The translations under genes and the position numbers were made by a program. The notes below the pieces were generated by a model. That model saw nothing but the letters and a program-made list of their open reading frames with translations. It made no database searches and was not told the origin of the DNA. DNA of 64,000 bases from Nocardia terrae. GTDB lineage: Bacteria > Actinomycetota > Actinomycetes > Mycobacteriales > Mycobacteriaceae. The stretch lies in assembly GCF_009760405.1 (NCBI RefSeq), contig NZ_WRPP01000002.1, positions 496,001 to 560,000 of the forward strand, in the 5' to 3' direction. Positions 8,790 through 17,196 of the stretch are shown here, piece by piece. Numbering within the stretch: position 1 is the stretch's first letter; each line of letters starts with the position of its first letter.

Positions 8790-8826
8790 ACTGGTTATAA
8801 CCAGTATATGTCTGGTTATAACCAGT
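8790..8826. promoter_or_regulatory. Two dre-like (DasR-type) operators
   Basis: The 16-bp perfect palindrome ACTGGTTATAACCAGT is at 8790-8805. A second copy at 8811-8826 differs only in its first base (T). Centres are exactly 21 bp apart, two helical turns, on the same face. The sequence closely matches the actinobacterial dre consensus recognised by DasR, a palindrome with ACTGGT and ACCAGT ends. The pair lies between the divergent nagF-crr and nagE-ptsH-ptsI-nagA-nagB transcription units and can control both. Confidence 0.88.
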
Positions 8827-8884
8827 CACGGTAACTGACGTTGAACAGTACGCGTGACTCCATTCACAGACTGAGGACCATCCC

Positions 8885-10120
8885 ATGGCCGATGCCGTCG
8901 AGAGCTCTCGCAAGAAGCTCGATCTATCGGGACTGCAGAAGCTCGGCCGCAGCTTGATGCTGCCGATCGCCACGCTACCTGCCGCCGGACTGTTGCTGCG
9001 TCTAGGACAGGACGACATGCTCGGCCGCTGGTCGGCAATGAAGACCGTCGCCGACGTGCTCGCCGCCGCCGGCGGCGCGCTCATCGACAACCTGCCCCTA
9101 CTGTTTGCCCTCGGTATCGCCATCGGCTGGGCCAAGAAGGCCGACGGATCCACCGCGCTCGCGGCCGTCGTCGGCTATCTGGCCTTCAATGGTGTCCTCA
9201 AGGCCATGTCGCCGGTCGTGCTCGCCGGCAAGGTCGACGCGAAAGGCGCTCAGGCACTGGTGAACTTCGGTGTCCTCGGCGGCATCGTCATCGGCCTGAC
9301 CGCCGCCTGGCTGTGGCAGCGGTTCCATCGCACCCAGCTGCCCGACTACCTCGGCTTCTTCTCCGGCCGTCGCCTGGTGCCGATCCTGACCGCGTGCGCG
9401 GCCGTGGTGATCGGCGTGCTCATGTCGTTCATCTACCCGGCCTTCAACTCCGGGCTCACGTCGCTGGGCAACTTCGTCGCCGACCACTCGGTCGTCGGCG
9501 GCGGGATCTTCGGCTTCGCCAACCGCATGCTGCTGCCACTGGGCCTGCACCACATCATCAACTCGGTGGTCTGGTTCGTGCTGGGCGACTACACGAGCGG
9601 CGGCCAGACCTACCACGGCGACATCGCCATGTTCCTGCACGGCGACCCGCACGCGGGCACCTTCATGACGGGCTTCTTCCCGATCATGATGTTCGGCCTG
9701 CCCGCCGCGGCCCTCGCCATCTGGCGTCACGCCAAGCCGGAGAACCGCAAGATGATCGGCGGTATCATGCTGTCGACCGGTCTGACCGCGTTCCTGACCG
9801 GTATCACCGAGCCGCTGGAGTTCTCGTTCATCTTCGTGGCTTGGCCGCTGCTGCTGATCCACGCGATCTTCACGGGCACGTCGCTCGCGCTGACCAATGC
9901 GCTCGGTATCCACGACGGATTCACCTTCTCGGCCGGTGCCATCGACTACCTGCTCAACTTCGGCAAGGCGACGCATCCGCTGCTGCTCATCCCGGTCGGC
10001 CTCGGGTACGCCGCCCTGTACTACTTCACCTTCAGCTTCATCATCAAGCGCTGGAACCTGAAGACCCCCGGTCGCGAGGACGATGAGGCGGAAACCGAAA
10101 AGGAGAATGTCGCAGCATGA
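8885..10120 (+). CDS. nagE: PTS system EIIC component, N-acetylglucosamine transporter
   Basis: A 411-residue integral membrane permease. The N-terminus (LQKLGRSLMLPIATLPAAGL) is the EIIC entry motif. About ten membrane segments follow, with GLHHIINS and the GITEPLEFSFIFVAWPL loop that carries the conserved sugar-binding Glu of the glucose/GlcNAc superfamily. It is a stand-alone EIIC without fused EIIB or EIIA, which are encoded divergently. The charged tail KTPGREDDEAETEKENVAA overlaps the start of ptsH by 4 bp, so translation is probably coupled. Two dre-like palindromes lie 60-95 bp upstream. Confidence 0.93.
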   Translation: MADAVESSRKKLDLSGLQKLGRSLMLPIATLPAAGLLLRLGQDDMLGRWSAMKTVADVLAAAGGALIDNLPLLFALGIAIGWAKKADGSTALAAVVGYLAFNGVLKAMSPVVLAGKVDAKGAQALVNFGVLGGIVIGLTAAWLWQRFHRTQLPDYLGFFSGRRLVPILTACAAVVIGVLMSFIYPAFNSGLTSLGNFVADHSVVGGGIFGFANRMLLPLGLHHIINSVVWFVLGDYTSGGQTYHGDIAMFLHGDPHAGTFMTGFFPIMMFGLPAAALAIWRHAKPENRKMIGGIMLSTGLTAFLTGITEPLEFSFIFVAWPLLLIHAIFTGTSLALTNALGIHDGFTFSAGAIDYLLNFGKATHPLLLIPVGLGYAALYYFTFSFIIKRWNLKTPGREDDEAETEKENVAA

Positions 10121-10380
10121 TCACACGCACCGCAGTCGTTGCGTCCAAGACCGGCCTGCACGCCCGGCCCGCCGCCCTGTTCGCCAAGGCCGCCGGGGAA
10201 GCCGGTGTCCCGGTGCGGATCTCGGCCGAGGGCAAGGATCCCGTCGCCGCCAACAGCCTGCTGCAGGTGATGACCCTGGGCGCCAAGCAGGGTGACACCG
10301 TCACCCTGCACGCCGAGGACGGCGCCGAGGCGGCTCTCGATAAGCTGGTCGGAATGCTGGAGACAGATCTTGACGCGTGA
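10117..10380 (+). CDS. ptsH: Phosphocarrier protein HPr
   Basis: An 87-residue cytosolic phosphocarrier. His15 in SKTGLHARPAALFAK is the EI-phosphorylated residue, followed by the conserved Arg17. The segment ANSLLQVMTLGAKQGD corresponds to the regulatory serine region, with Ser47. Placed between nagE and ptsI with overlaps at both ends, it forms a dedicated phosphorelay. In streptomycetes the pts genes are dispersed, so this compact arrangement is notable. The ATG at 10117 overlaps the nagE stop. Confidence 0.93.
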   Translation: MITRTAVVASKTGLHARPAALFAKAAGEAGVPVRISAEGKDPVAANSLLQVMTLGAKQGDTVTLHAEDGAEAALDKLVGMLETDLDA

Positions 10381-12025
10381 GGTGCGTGGCGTCGCCGCCG
10401 CTCCCGGTATCGCGCTCGGTTCGGTGAAGTGGCTGGCGCCCGCGCCGGTCACCAGCCCGAACGACGCGCCCGGGAGCGACGTCGAGGCCGAAATCGCCCG
10501 CGCGGAAACCGCTTTCGAGACGGTCGCCGGTCGGTACTCGGCCCAGGCGCTGGACGCCGAGGGGCCGGCCGCGGACATTCTGTTCATGACCTCGGCGCTG
10601 GCCGCGGATCCGGCACTGCTGGATCAGGTGCGCGCCGAGATCCGGGGCGGGACGCCGACCGCGCACGCGGTCACCGAGGCGGTCGCGCACTTCGGGGCGC
10701 AACTGGCGGCGCTGGGCGGCATGATGGCCGAGCGGGCCTCGGACCTGAAGGATGTGGGCCAGCGGGTGGTGGCCGAGCTGCTCGGTGTCGAACCTCCCGG
10801 AATCCCGGACAGCGCAACGCCTTTCGTGCTCGCCGCGCACGATCTGGCCCCGGCCGACACCGCCACGCTGGATCCGGAGAAGGTGGTCGGCCTGCTGACC
10901 GTGGCGGGCGGACCCACCTCGCACACCGCGATTCTGGCCAAGGCGCTGGGGATTCCGGCGGTCGTGGCCGCCCCCGACGCGGTGCAGATCGCGGAGAACA
11001 CCGAGATCGTCCTCGACGGCACGTCCGGTGTCGCCGAGATCGAACCGACTCCGGCACGTCGTGAGGAAGTGCTCGCTCTGCGCGCGCGGCAGGCGGACGC
11101 GCCGACCGGTCCGGGCCGCACCGCCGATGGGCACGCGGTGCCGCTGCTGGCGAATGTGGGCTCGGCGGCCGACGCGAAGCTCGCCGTCGCACTCGGCGCC
11201 GAAGGCGTCGGCCTGTTCCGGACCGAATTCCTGTTCTTGGACCGCAAATCGGCCCCCACGGTGGCCGAGCAGACGGCCCAGTACGCCGAGATCTTCCGCG
11301 TCATGGGCGACCGTCCCGTCACGGTCCGCACCCTGGACGCGGGCTCGGACAAGCCGCTGCCGTTCCTGAACCTGCCGGAGGAAGAGAATCCGGCGCTGGG
11401 AGTGCGGGGGCTGCGGTTGAGCAGCGTCGATGAGGGGACGCTGCTCGACCAGCTCACCGCGATCGAGACCGCCGCCAAGGAGACCGGCACCCCGGTCAAG
11501 GTCATGGCCCCGATGGTCGCCACCGTCGAGGAGACCGCGTACTTCGCCGCCCGCGCCGCCGACGCCGGGATCGAGACCCGCGGCATCATGATCGAAATCC
11601 CCGCCGCCGCACTGCGTTCGGAGCATCTGGGCGCGGAGGTGGACTTCTTCTCCATCGGCACCAACGACCTGTCGCAGTACCTGTTCGGCGCGGACCGCAT
11701 GTCCTCCTCGCTGGCGGCGCTGCACAACCCGTGGCAGCCCGCGCTCGCGGCCGCCATCGCCATGGTGGTGGACGGGGCGAGCAAGCACGGCGTCAAGGTC
11801 GGGGTGTGCGGCGAATCCGCCTCCAACCCCGAATTCGCCTGTGTGCTGGTCGGTCTCGGTGTCGAGACGCTGTCCATGGCGCCGCGGTCGATCGCGGGCG
11901 TCCGCGCGCAACTCGCCGAGGTCACCCTCGAGCAATGCCGAGCGGCCGCGGCCGCGGCGCTGTCGGCGCGCACCGCGGAGGACGCCCTGGCCGCCGCACG
12001 AAAGGCATTGGGGCGAAATAAGTGA
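10370..12025 (+). CDS. ptsI: PTS phosphoenolpyruvate-protein phosphotransferase, enzyme I
   Basis: About 551 residues. Enzyme I takes phosphate from PEP and passes it to HPr. The phosphohistidine motif is GGPTSHTAILAKALGIP (His about 185). The C-terminal PEP-binding barrel has GVGLFRTEFLFLDR, RTLDAGSDKPL, and VDFFSIGTNDLSQY, with the catalytic-cysteine motif GVCGESASNPEF. The TTG at 10370 is preferred: GGAGA lies 7 bases before it and it overlaps the ptsH stop by 11 bases; GTG at 10382 is an alternative. The reading frame extends further upstream inside ptsH, but that extension is not EI-like. Overlaps nagA by 4 bp. Confidence 0.93.
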   Translation: MTREVRGVAAAPGIALGSVKWLAPAPVTSPNDAPGSDVEAEIARAETAFETVAGRYSAQALDAEGPAADILFMTSALAADPALLDQVRAEIRGGTPTAHAVTEAVAHFGAQLAALGGMMAERASDLKDVGQRVVAELLGVEPPGIPDSATPFVLAAHDLAPADTATLDPEKVVGLLTVAGGPTSHTAILAKALGIPAVVAAPDAVQIAENTEIVLDGTSGVAEIEPTPARREEVLALRARQADAPTGPGRTADGHAVPLLANVGSAADAKLAVALGAEGVGLFRTEFLFLDRKSAPTVAEQTAQYAEIFRVMGDRPVTVRTLDAGSDKPLPFLNLPEEENPALGVRGLRLSSVDEGTLLDQLTAIETAAKETGTPVKVMAPMVATVEETAYFAARAADAGIETRGIMIEIPAAALRSEHLGAEVDFFSIGTNDLSQYLFGADRMSSSLAALHNPWQPALAAAIAMVVDGASKHGVKVGVCGESASNPEFACVLVGLGVETLSMAPRSIAGVRAQLAEVTLEQCRAAAAAALSARTAEDALAAARKALGRNK

Positions 12026-13188
12026 GGACCACCCTGCGCGGCCGGGTCGTCACCCTCACCGAGGCGGGCGAGCTCGCCGACGGGGTGGTGTCGTTCGACG
12101 GCCCGCGACTCGATTATGTCGGCCCGGCAGCGGGATTCGGCGGTGAGCTGCCCGAGGCGATCGGGCGGCCGCCGGTCATCCTGCCGGGGCTCATCGACGT
12201 GCACTGCCACGGCGGCGGCGGATACGGCTTCCCCGAGACCGATCACGAGGGGGTGGCGGCGGCCGCGAACTTCCATCGCGCGCACGGCACCACGACCCTG
12301 GTCGCCTCGCTGGTCTCGGCCACCGAAACCGAACTGCGTGACCGCATCGACGTGCTGGGCAAGGCCATCGACGCGGGCCTGCTGGCGGGCATCCACCTGG
12401 AAGGCCCGTTCATCAGCGAGCATCGGCGCGGCGCCCACGACCCGGACCGCATCCTGCCCGGTGACCCGGAGCTGCTGGAACGTCTGGTCGACTACGCGGG
12501 CGGCCGCATCGTGTCGGTGACCATCGCCCCGGAAACAGCCAACTTCGACGCCCTCGCGGACGTGCTCGCCGACGCGAATGTGATTCTCTCCCTGGGACAC
12601 ACCGTCGCCGACTACGACCGGTCCGTGCACGCCCTGCGTCGCGGGAGGCGCGTATCGATCACCCACCTGTTCAATGCCATGCCCGAACTGGCCCACCGCG
12701 ACGCCAACTTCCTCACCGCCGCCATGGCCGCCGCCGGGCGCGGCGATGTGGTGGCCGAGGTGATCGGCGACGGCGTGCACCTGGCCGACGGCACCGTGCG
12801 CATGGTCTTCGACACCATCGGCCCCGACAACCTGGCCCTCATCACCGACGCCATGGCCGCCGCCGGGCAGCCCGACGGCCGCTACCAGCTCGGCAGCCTC
12901 GACGTCGTGGTGCAGGACGGCGTGTCGCGCATCTACGACCCGAACGGCGAGGGCCCCATCGCGGGCGGCACCGCCACGGCCTCGGATGTGCTGCGCCGCA
13001 CCGTCTTCCACGCCGGCGTCGACCTGACCGCAGCGGCCACCGCCGCCTGCGCCACCCCGGCCCGCCTGCTGGGCATGGCCGACGAGATCGGCGCGTTGCA
13101 TCCGGGTATGCGCGCCGACGTACTGGTCACCGACCACCACCTGAACCCGGTCGACGTGTACAAGGAGGGAGCCCAATGGAACTCGTGA
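12022..13188 (+). CDS. nagA: N-acetylglucosamine-6-phosphate deacetylase
   Basis: A 388-residue amidohydrolase that converts GlcNAc-6-P to GlcN-6-P plus acetate. The metal and active-site set is visible: LPGLIDVHCHGGGG, IHLEGPFIS, SLGHTVADY, THLFNAMPELAHRD and the catalytic Asp in LITDAMAAAG. The GTG start at 12022 overlaps the ptsI stop (GTGA), and its 3' end overlaps nagB by 13 bases. Both overlaps support one operon from nagE to nagB. The substrate comes directly from the PTS encoded upstream. Confidence 0.94.
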   Translation: MRTTLRGRVVTLTEAGELADGVVSFDGPRLDYVGPAAGFGGELPEAIGRPPVILPGLIDVHCHGGGGYGFPETDHEGVAAAANFHRAHGTTTLVASLVSATETELRDRIDVLGKAIDAGLLAGIHLEGPFISEHRRGAHDPDRILPGDPELLERLVDYAGGRIVSVTIAPETANFDALADVLADANVILSLGHTVADYDRSVHALRRGRRVSITHLFNAMPELAHRDANFLTAAMAAAGRGDVVAEVIGDGVHLADGTVRMVFDTIGPDNLALITDAMAAAGQPDGRYQLGSLDVVVQDGVSRIYDPNGEGPIAGGTATASDVLRRTVFHAGVDLTAAATAACATPARLLGMADEIGALHPGMRADVLVTDHHLNPVDVYKEGAQWNS

Positions 13189-13958
13189 TCACCGACAACG
13201 CGGCCGAGGCCGGTGTACTGGCCGGCCGCATCATGGCCGACCACGTGCGCCGGGGTGCGCGCGCCATCGGGCTGGCCACGGGGTCCTCGCCGCTGGGGGC
13301 GTATCAGGAGCTCATCCGCCAGCACCGCGAGGAGGGGCTGAGTTTCGCGGGGGTGCAGGCGTTTCTGCTCGACGAGTACATCGGGCTGCCGCCGGGGCAT
13401 CCGCAGTCCTACCGGCAGTTCATCCGTGACGAGTTCACCTCGCACGTGGACTTCAAGGATTCCGATGTGCACAGCCCCGACGGCAATGCCGCCGACATCC
13501 CCGCCGCCGCGGCCGAATACGAGCGGGAGATCGCCGAGAACGGGCCGGTTTCGGTGCAGATCCTGGGCATCGGGGCCAACGGCCACATCGGTTTCAACGA
13601 GCCGGGCTCGTCACTGCGCTCGCGGACACGGGTGAAGACGCTGACCCCGAAGACCCGCGAGGACAACGCCCGCTTCTTCGAGGACGACCTGGCTCAGGTG
13701 CCCACCCACGTGCTGACCCAGGGTCTCGGAACCATCAGCGACGCCGACCATCTGCTCATGATCGCCACCGGCGCGGGCAAGGCCGAGGCGGTCGCAGCCG
13801 CCGTGGAGGGCCCGGTCTCCGCGTTCTGCCCGGCGTCCATCCTGCAGATGCACCCCCATGTCACGGTCATCGTCGACCCGGACGCGGCGGCGAATCTGAA
13901 GGCGGTGGACTACTACCGGTTCGCGGTGGAGAACAAGCCCTCCTGGCAGAGCTTCTGA
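13176..13958 (+). CDS. nagB: Glucosamine-6-phosphate deaminase
   Basis: A 260-residue cytosolic aldose-ketose isomerase/deaminase that turns GlcN-6-P into fructose-6-P and ammonia, the last step before glycolysis. Signature parts are GLATGSSPLGAYQEL, FLLDEYIGLPPGHPQSY with the catalytic Asp, and GIGANGHIGFNEPGSSL with the ring-opening His. An AAGGAGG sequence precedes the ATG inside the end of nagA. Last gene of the locus; the following gene is convergent after 21 bp. Confidence 0.95.
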   Translation: MELVITDNAAEAGVLAGRIMADHVRRGARAIGLATGSSPLGAYQELIRQHREEGLSFAGVQAFLLDEYIGLPPGHPQSYRQFIRDEFTSHVDFKDSDVHSPDGNAADIPAAAAEYEREIAENGPVSVQILGIGANGHIGFNEPGSSLRSRTRVKTLTPKTREDNARFFEDDLAQVPTHVLTQGLGTISDADHLLMIATGAGKAEAVAAAVEGPVSAFCPASILQMHPHVTVIVDPDAAANLKAVDYYRFAVENKPSWQSF

Positions 13959-13979
13959 GCCGGACGAGGTTCGCGAGCC

Positions 13980-14372
13980 CTACGCGCCCTGCTGCAGTGC
14001 GGTGAACGGGGCCATGTCGAAGTAGTCGCGCCAGGCCGCGATGCGCCCGTCGCGCACTTCGAACACCCCGGTCACCGGCAGCTCGATCTGCTTGTCGCCC
14101 AGGCTGAATCGGTCGGTGCGCTCGTTCATCACGATAGTGCCGGTGACCGCCTGGTGGTGGATGTCGAAGTCGATGCCGCCGAAGGTGCCGATGAAGCCGC
14201 GCAGGAATTCCAGGATCGCGGCCCTTCCGACGAAGGGCTCCATGGGAATGTTGTGGTAGACGGCGTCCTCGGTGAAGAACTCGGCGATGGATTCCGGTGT
14301 GCCGGTGCGCCATTCGGCGCACAGCGCGGTGACGACCGCGGCGGGGGACAGGGTCGTGGGGTCGATGCTCAC
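13980..14372 (-). CDS. Limonene-1,2-epoxide hydrolase-like / SnoaL-fold protein
   Basis: About 130 residues of the cystatin-like (NTF2) fold. IDFDIHHQAVTGTIVMNERTD and FEVRDGRIAAWRDYFDM match the limonene-epoxide-hydrolase branch, where Asp, Arg and Asp in the cavity open an epoxide with water. The GTG at 14372 is chosen because GGAAAGG precedes it; the frame is open to 14447 and the extra residues are not family-like. The adjacent same-strand TetR gene lies 121 bp upstream. An epoxide substrate is plausible, but many members of the fold have other roles. Confidence 0.75.
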   Translation of the reverse strand: MSIDPTTLSPAAVVTALCAEWRTGTPESIAEFFTEDAVYHNIPMEPFVGRAAILEFLRGFIGTFGGIDFDIHHQAVTGTIVMNERTDRFSLGDKQIELPVTGVFEVRDGRIAAWRDYFDMAPFTALQQGA

Positions 14373-14493
14373 TGCGGTGGGAGACCTTTCCTGCGGTTGA
14401 CCTGAACTGCTGCAGGCAAAGCTTTCCATCGGTCGTGCGCCTGTCAAGGCTGGTCTCGCGGTGAGACTTTCGAGCTCGACCGTCTCGCGGGTC

Positions 14494-15084
14494 TCAGGGT
14501 CTGAGCGTGCCGTCCAGCACCGTGCCGACCATGGCGCGTACCGCGTCGATCTCGGGTCGCGGCGAGGTCCGGTCCGCGTAGAGCAGGTGGGCCGAACCGA
14601 TCAGGGTCGGGGCCAGGATGGTGGTGTCGACACCGGTTGCGATGCGCCCGATTCGGACCTCGGCGGCCAGATAGTCGCTGATGGCCGTCGTCGCCTCGCC
14701 CAGGATCGGCATCCCGACCGGACGGCGCCGCCGGAGTCGGGCGCGCAACTCGTCGCGGTAGATCACCAGGCTGACGATGGCGACCGCCACCGTCTCGAAC
14801 AGGGCGTCGAGCGTCTCGGCGAGATTGTCGGTCACCGTGCCGTCCCCGGCCTTGTCCAGCAGTGCCGCACCCGAGCGCTCCACCCGGGCGATGCGATCCT
14901 CGACGAGTTCGGTCAGGAACTCGTCGAAGTCGGCGAAATGCCGGTGCAGCACGCCCTTCGCGCACCCCGCCTCGGTCGTGACCGCACGGCTGGTCAGGGC
15001 ACTCGGCCCGTCCCGCAACAGAATCCGCTCGGCGGCGTCGAACAGCTGCGCGCGTACATCTCGGATGGCGACCCCGGTGGGCAA
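14494..15084 (-). CDS. TetR-family transcriptional regulator
   Basis: A 196-residue regulator. The DNA-binding part reads LFDAAERILLRDGPSALTSR then GVLHRHFADFDEFL. The ligand domain is TetR_C-like (ELRARLRRRRPVGMPIL...). Divergent from a SAM methyltransferase across a 72-bp gap containing three AGTGGGC-type half-sites, a likely autoregulated operator. It may also control the epoxide-hydrolase-like gene downstream. The inducer is unknown. Confidence 0.85.
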   Translation of the reverse strand: MPTGVAIRDVRAQLFDAAERILLRDGPSALTSRAVTTEAGCAKGVLHRHFADFDEFLTELVEDRIARVERSGAALLDKAGDGTVTDNLAETLDALFETVAVAIVSLVIYRDELRARLRRRRPVGMPILGEATTAISDYLAAEVRIGRIATGVDTTILAPTLIGSAHLLYADRTSPRPEIDAVRAMVGTVLDGTLRP

Positions 15085-15126
15085 CCCCGTACTCCTTCGC
15101 TGAGAGTGAACCCGACACCATTGCGG

Positions 15127-15154
15127 AGTGGGCGAGTGCCCACTTAGAGTGGGC
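15127..15154. promoter_or_regulatory. Operator between divergent tetR and methyltransferase
   Basis: AGTGGGC at 15127-15133 and its reverse complement GCCCACT at 15138-15144 form a perfect 7-bp inverted repeat with a 4-base spacer. A third AGTGGGC at 15148-15154 ends two bases before the methyltransferase ATG. A repressor bound here would block both promoters. Binding by the adjacent TetR is inference. Confidence 0.6.
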
Positions 15155-15156
15155 GC

Positions 15157-15984
15157 ATGGTCACTCTACCGTCTCCAGAGTCCGAATCCGCCGATCAGAG
15201 CCCACATCGGCACCGGGATGTCGCCGAGTCCTTCGGCGTCGACGCCGCCCGCTACGACCGCACCCGCCCGCCGTACCCCGCCGCCATGATCGACCGCATC
15301 CTGGCCGCCTCCCCGGGCAAGGACCTGCTGAACGTCGGCTGCGGCACCGGCATCGAGGCCCGACAGTTCCGTGACGCCGGATGCACGGTGCTCGCGGTCG
15401 AACCGGACGCACGCATGGCCGACTTCGCCCGCACCACCGGAATCGACGTCGAGATCGGCACTTTCGAACAGTGGGACCCCGCGGGCCGCACCTTCGACGC
15501 GATCATCTCCGGAACCGCCTGGCACTGGGTCGATCCCGTCGCAGGCGCGGCCGCCGCAGCCCGCGCGCTACGCCCACACGGCCGCCTGGCCGCCTTCTGG
15601 CACGTACCCCAGACCCCTCCGGAAGCCAGCGCCGCCTTCGCCGCGATCTACGGCAAATACCTCCCGGACTATCCGGCATCGCTGGTCGCCGACCGCCCCG
15701 CCCTCGAGCTCTACCAGTCGATCCTCACCAAGGCGTCCAACGGGATCCACGAGGCAGGCGGCTTCACCACCCCCGAACAATGGCAATTCGACTGGCAGCG
15801 CACCTACACCCGCGACGAATGGCTGGACCAGATCCCCACCCACGGCGCCCTGACCCAATGCTCCCCGGACATACTGGCAACCATCCTGAACGAAATCGGC
15901 ACCGTCATCGACGACGACCTGGGCGGCAAGCTCCCGATCACCTACGCCACCGTCGTGGTCACCGCAACCCGCGAACCCAGCTGA
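15157..15984 (+). CDS. Class I SAM-dependent methyltransferase
   Basis: A 275-residue methyltransferase of the small-molecule type. An early YDRTRPPYPAAMI stretch is followed by the SAM motif I LLNVGCGTGIEARQFRDAG, then VLAVEPDARMADF (motif II region) and AIISGTAWHWVDP (motif IV). The ATG lies two bases after an operator half-site, so the transcript probably has a very short leader or is leaderless. Regulated, by context, by the divergent TetR. Acceptor substrate unknown. Confidence 0.85.
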   Translation: MVTLPSPESESADQSPHRHRDVAESFGVDAARYDRTRPPYPAAMIDRILAASPGKDLLNVGCGTGIEARQFRDAGCTVLAVEPDARMADFARTTGIDVEIGTFEQWDPAGRTFDAIISGTAWHWVDPVAGAAAAARALRPHGRLAAFWHVPQTPPEASAAFAAIYGKYLPDYPASLVADRPALELYQSILTKASNGIHEAGGFTTPEQWQFDWQRTYTRDEWLDQIPTHGALTQCSPDILATILNEIGTVIDDDLGGKLPITYATVVVTATREPS

Positions 15985-16164
15985 CCCGGTGCCCCCGCTG
16001 GCGCCGTCGAGTTCGTTCTCGTCATCGAGGACCCTCGATGCGCCCCTGCCGCGCCCGATCGTGCACGGGTCTTACCTGAATCCGAGCAAACCGGACGGGC
16101 GGGTAGGCGTGGAGTCAGCTGTTGCGAGTCATGGGAAGCGGGCAGGCGCGTGTAAGCGCGTGGG

Positions 16165-17196
16165 TCAGTTGATTCGGGATAGCTTGTGCGGGTTGGTGAT
16201 CGAATAGATCGTCTGGATCCGTTCGCCTGCCGCATCCAGGTCCACGACCACGGCGGCGATCGGACTGTCGTCGGAGAACACCAGCACGCACGGGTCCTCG
16301 GCCACCCGGCGGTATCCGATCGTTAGGTGCCCGGCGGGCAGGTCGGCGGCCACGGCCATGAAGAGCGCGGCGACTCGTTCGTGGCCGTGCACCGGGGTGA
16401 GACTTCGGGCCGGGCCGACGCCGCCGCTGTCGGTCCACAGGGTCACATCGGGAGCGAGCACCTCCAGCATGGTGGCCAGGTCACCCCGCAGCGTGGCTTC
16501 GGCCAACCGCTTGCCGACGTTCGCCTGAATCTCCTTGTCGGTCCGAACGTCTCCGCTTCGTCCGCCGGGTCGGATTCTTTCGCCGACCTGAATTTCCTTG
16601 TCGGCTGGGGACTGCCTGTCGGCCCGGAATCGTGTGCCGGTCTCAATGTGCTTGTCGTGCAGACTGGGACGGCGGGCCTGAATGTGCTTGCGGGCGCGCG
16701 AGGCCAGCTGGCGGACGGCGGTGGGGGAGCGGTCGAGGATGGCTGCGATCTCGGGATGGCCGAAGCCGAAGACGTCGTGGAGCACGAAGACCGCGCGCTC
16801 CAGCGGCGTCAGGGTTTCGAGCACCACCAGGACGGCCATGGAGAGGGACTCCTTGCGCTCCACCAGGCCCGACACATCCTCGGTGACGGTGACCAGGGGT
16901 TCGGGCAGCCAAGGGCCGATATAGGTCTCGCGTCGGCGACCGATCTCGGCCCGCCGGGCCACCGCGTGGTTGGCGACCACCCGCACCAGGTAGGCGCGCG
17001 GATTGTCGACCGGGCGTGCGGCGGGATCGCGATGGCGGGCCGCCCACGCCAGCCAGGCTTCCTGGAGGACGTCCTCGGTGTCGGCGATGCTGCCCAACAT
17101 GTTGTAGCCCACCGCGAACAGCAGCTCGCGATAGTCCAGGAATCGCGCGGTGACCTCGTCGGTGGCCGCATTCGCCGCCAGTCCCGTCATGATCAA
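16165..17196 (-). CDS. ECF RNA polymerase sigma factor, SigJ/ECF41-like, with repeat insertion
   Basis: A 343-residue sigma factor. Sigma2 covers about residues 15-90 (GYNMLGSIADTEDVLQEAWL), the linker carries GPWLPEPLVT, a hallmark of ECF41-type sigmas, and sigma4 covers about 115-175 (LTPLERAVFVLHDVFGFGH, RARKHIQARRP). The C-terminal SnoaL-like domain (GDLATMLEVLAPDVTLWTD onward) is the regulatory extension that replaces an anti-sigma factor in this group. Between sigma4 and SnoaL lies an unusual insert of about 45 residues with reiterated DKHIE/DKEIQ units, making it longer than a typical member. The divergent cupin gene 171 bp away may be a target. Confidence 0.88.
   Translation of the reverse strand: MIMTGLAANAATDEVTARFLDYRELLFAVGYNMLGSIADTEDVLQEAWLAWAARHRDPAARPVDNPRAYLVRVVANHAVARRAEIGRRRETYIGPWLPEPLVTVTEDVSGLVERKESLSMAVLVVLETLTPLERAVFVLHDVFGFGHPEIAAILDRSPTAVRQLASRARKHIQARRPSLHDKHIETGTRFRADRQSPADKEIQVGERIRPGGRSGDVRTDKEIQANVGKRLAEATLRGDLATMLEVLAPDVTLWTDSGGVGPARSLTPVHGHERVAALFMAVAADLPAGHLTIGYRRVAEDPCVLVFSDDSPIAAVVVDLDAAGERIQTIYSITNPHKLSRIN
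16523..16694. repeat. Degenerate in-frame repeats inside the sigma-factor gene
   Basis: Four related copies of (G/A)CCTGAATNTNCTTGTCGG-like sequence begin at 16523, 16586, 16640 and 16676. Spacings of 63, 54 and 36 bases are all multiples of three, so the reading frame is kept. They encode RKHIQ, DKHIE, DKEIQ and DKEIQ units between the sigma4 and SnoaL domains. Confidence 0.7.

Noticed and set aside
10624..13176. 850-residue open frame on the minus strand
   Set aside because: It lies antisense to ptsI and nagA, both of which have complete family motifs. Its translation is low-complexity Ala/Arg/Gly/Ser sequence typical of GC-rich shadow frames.
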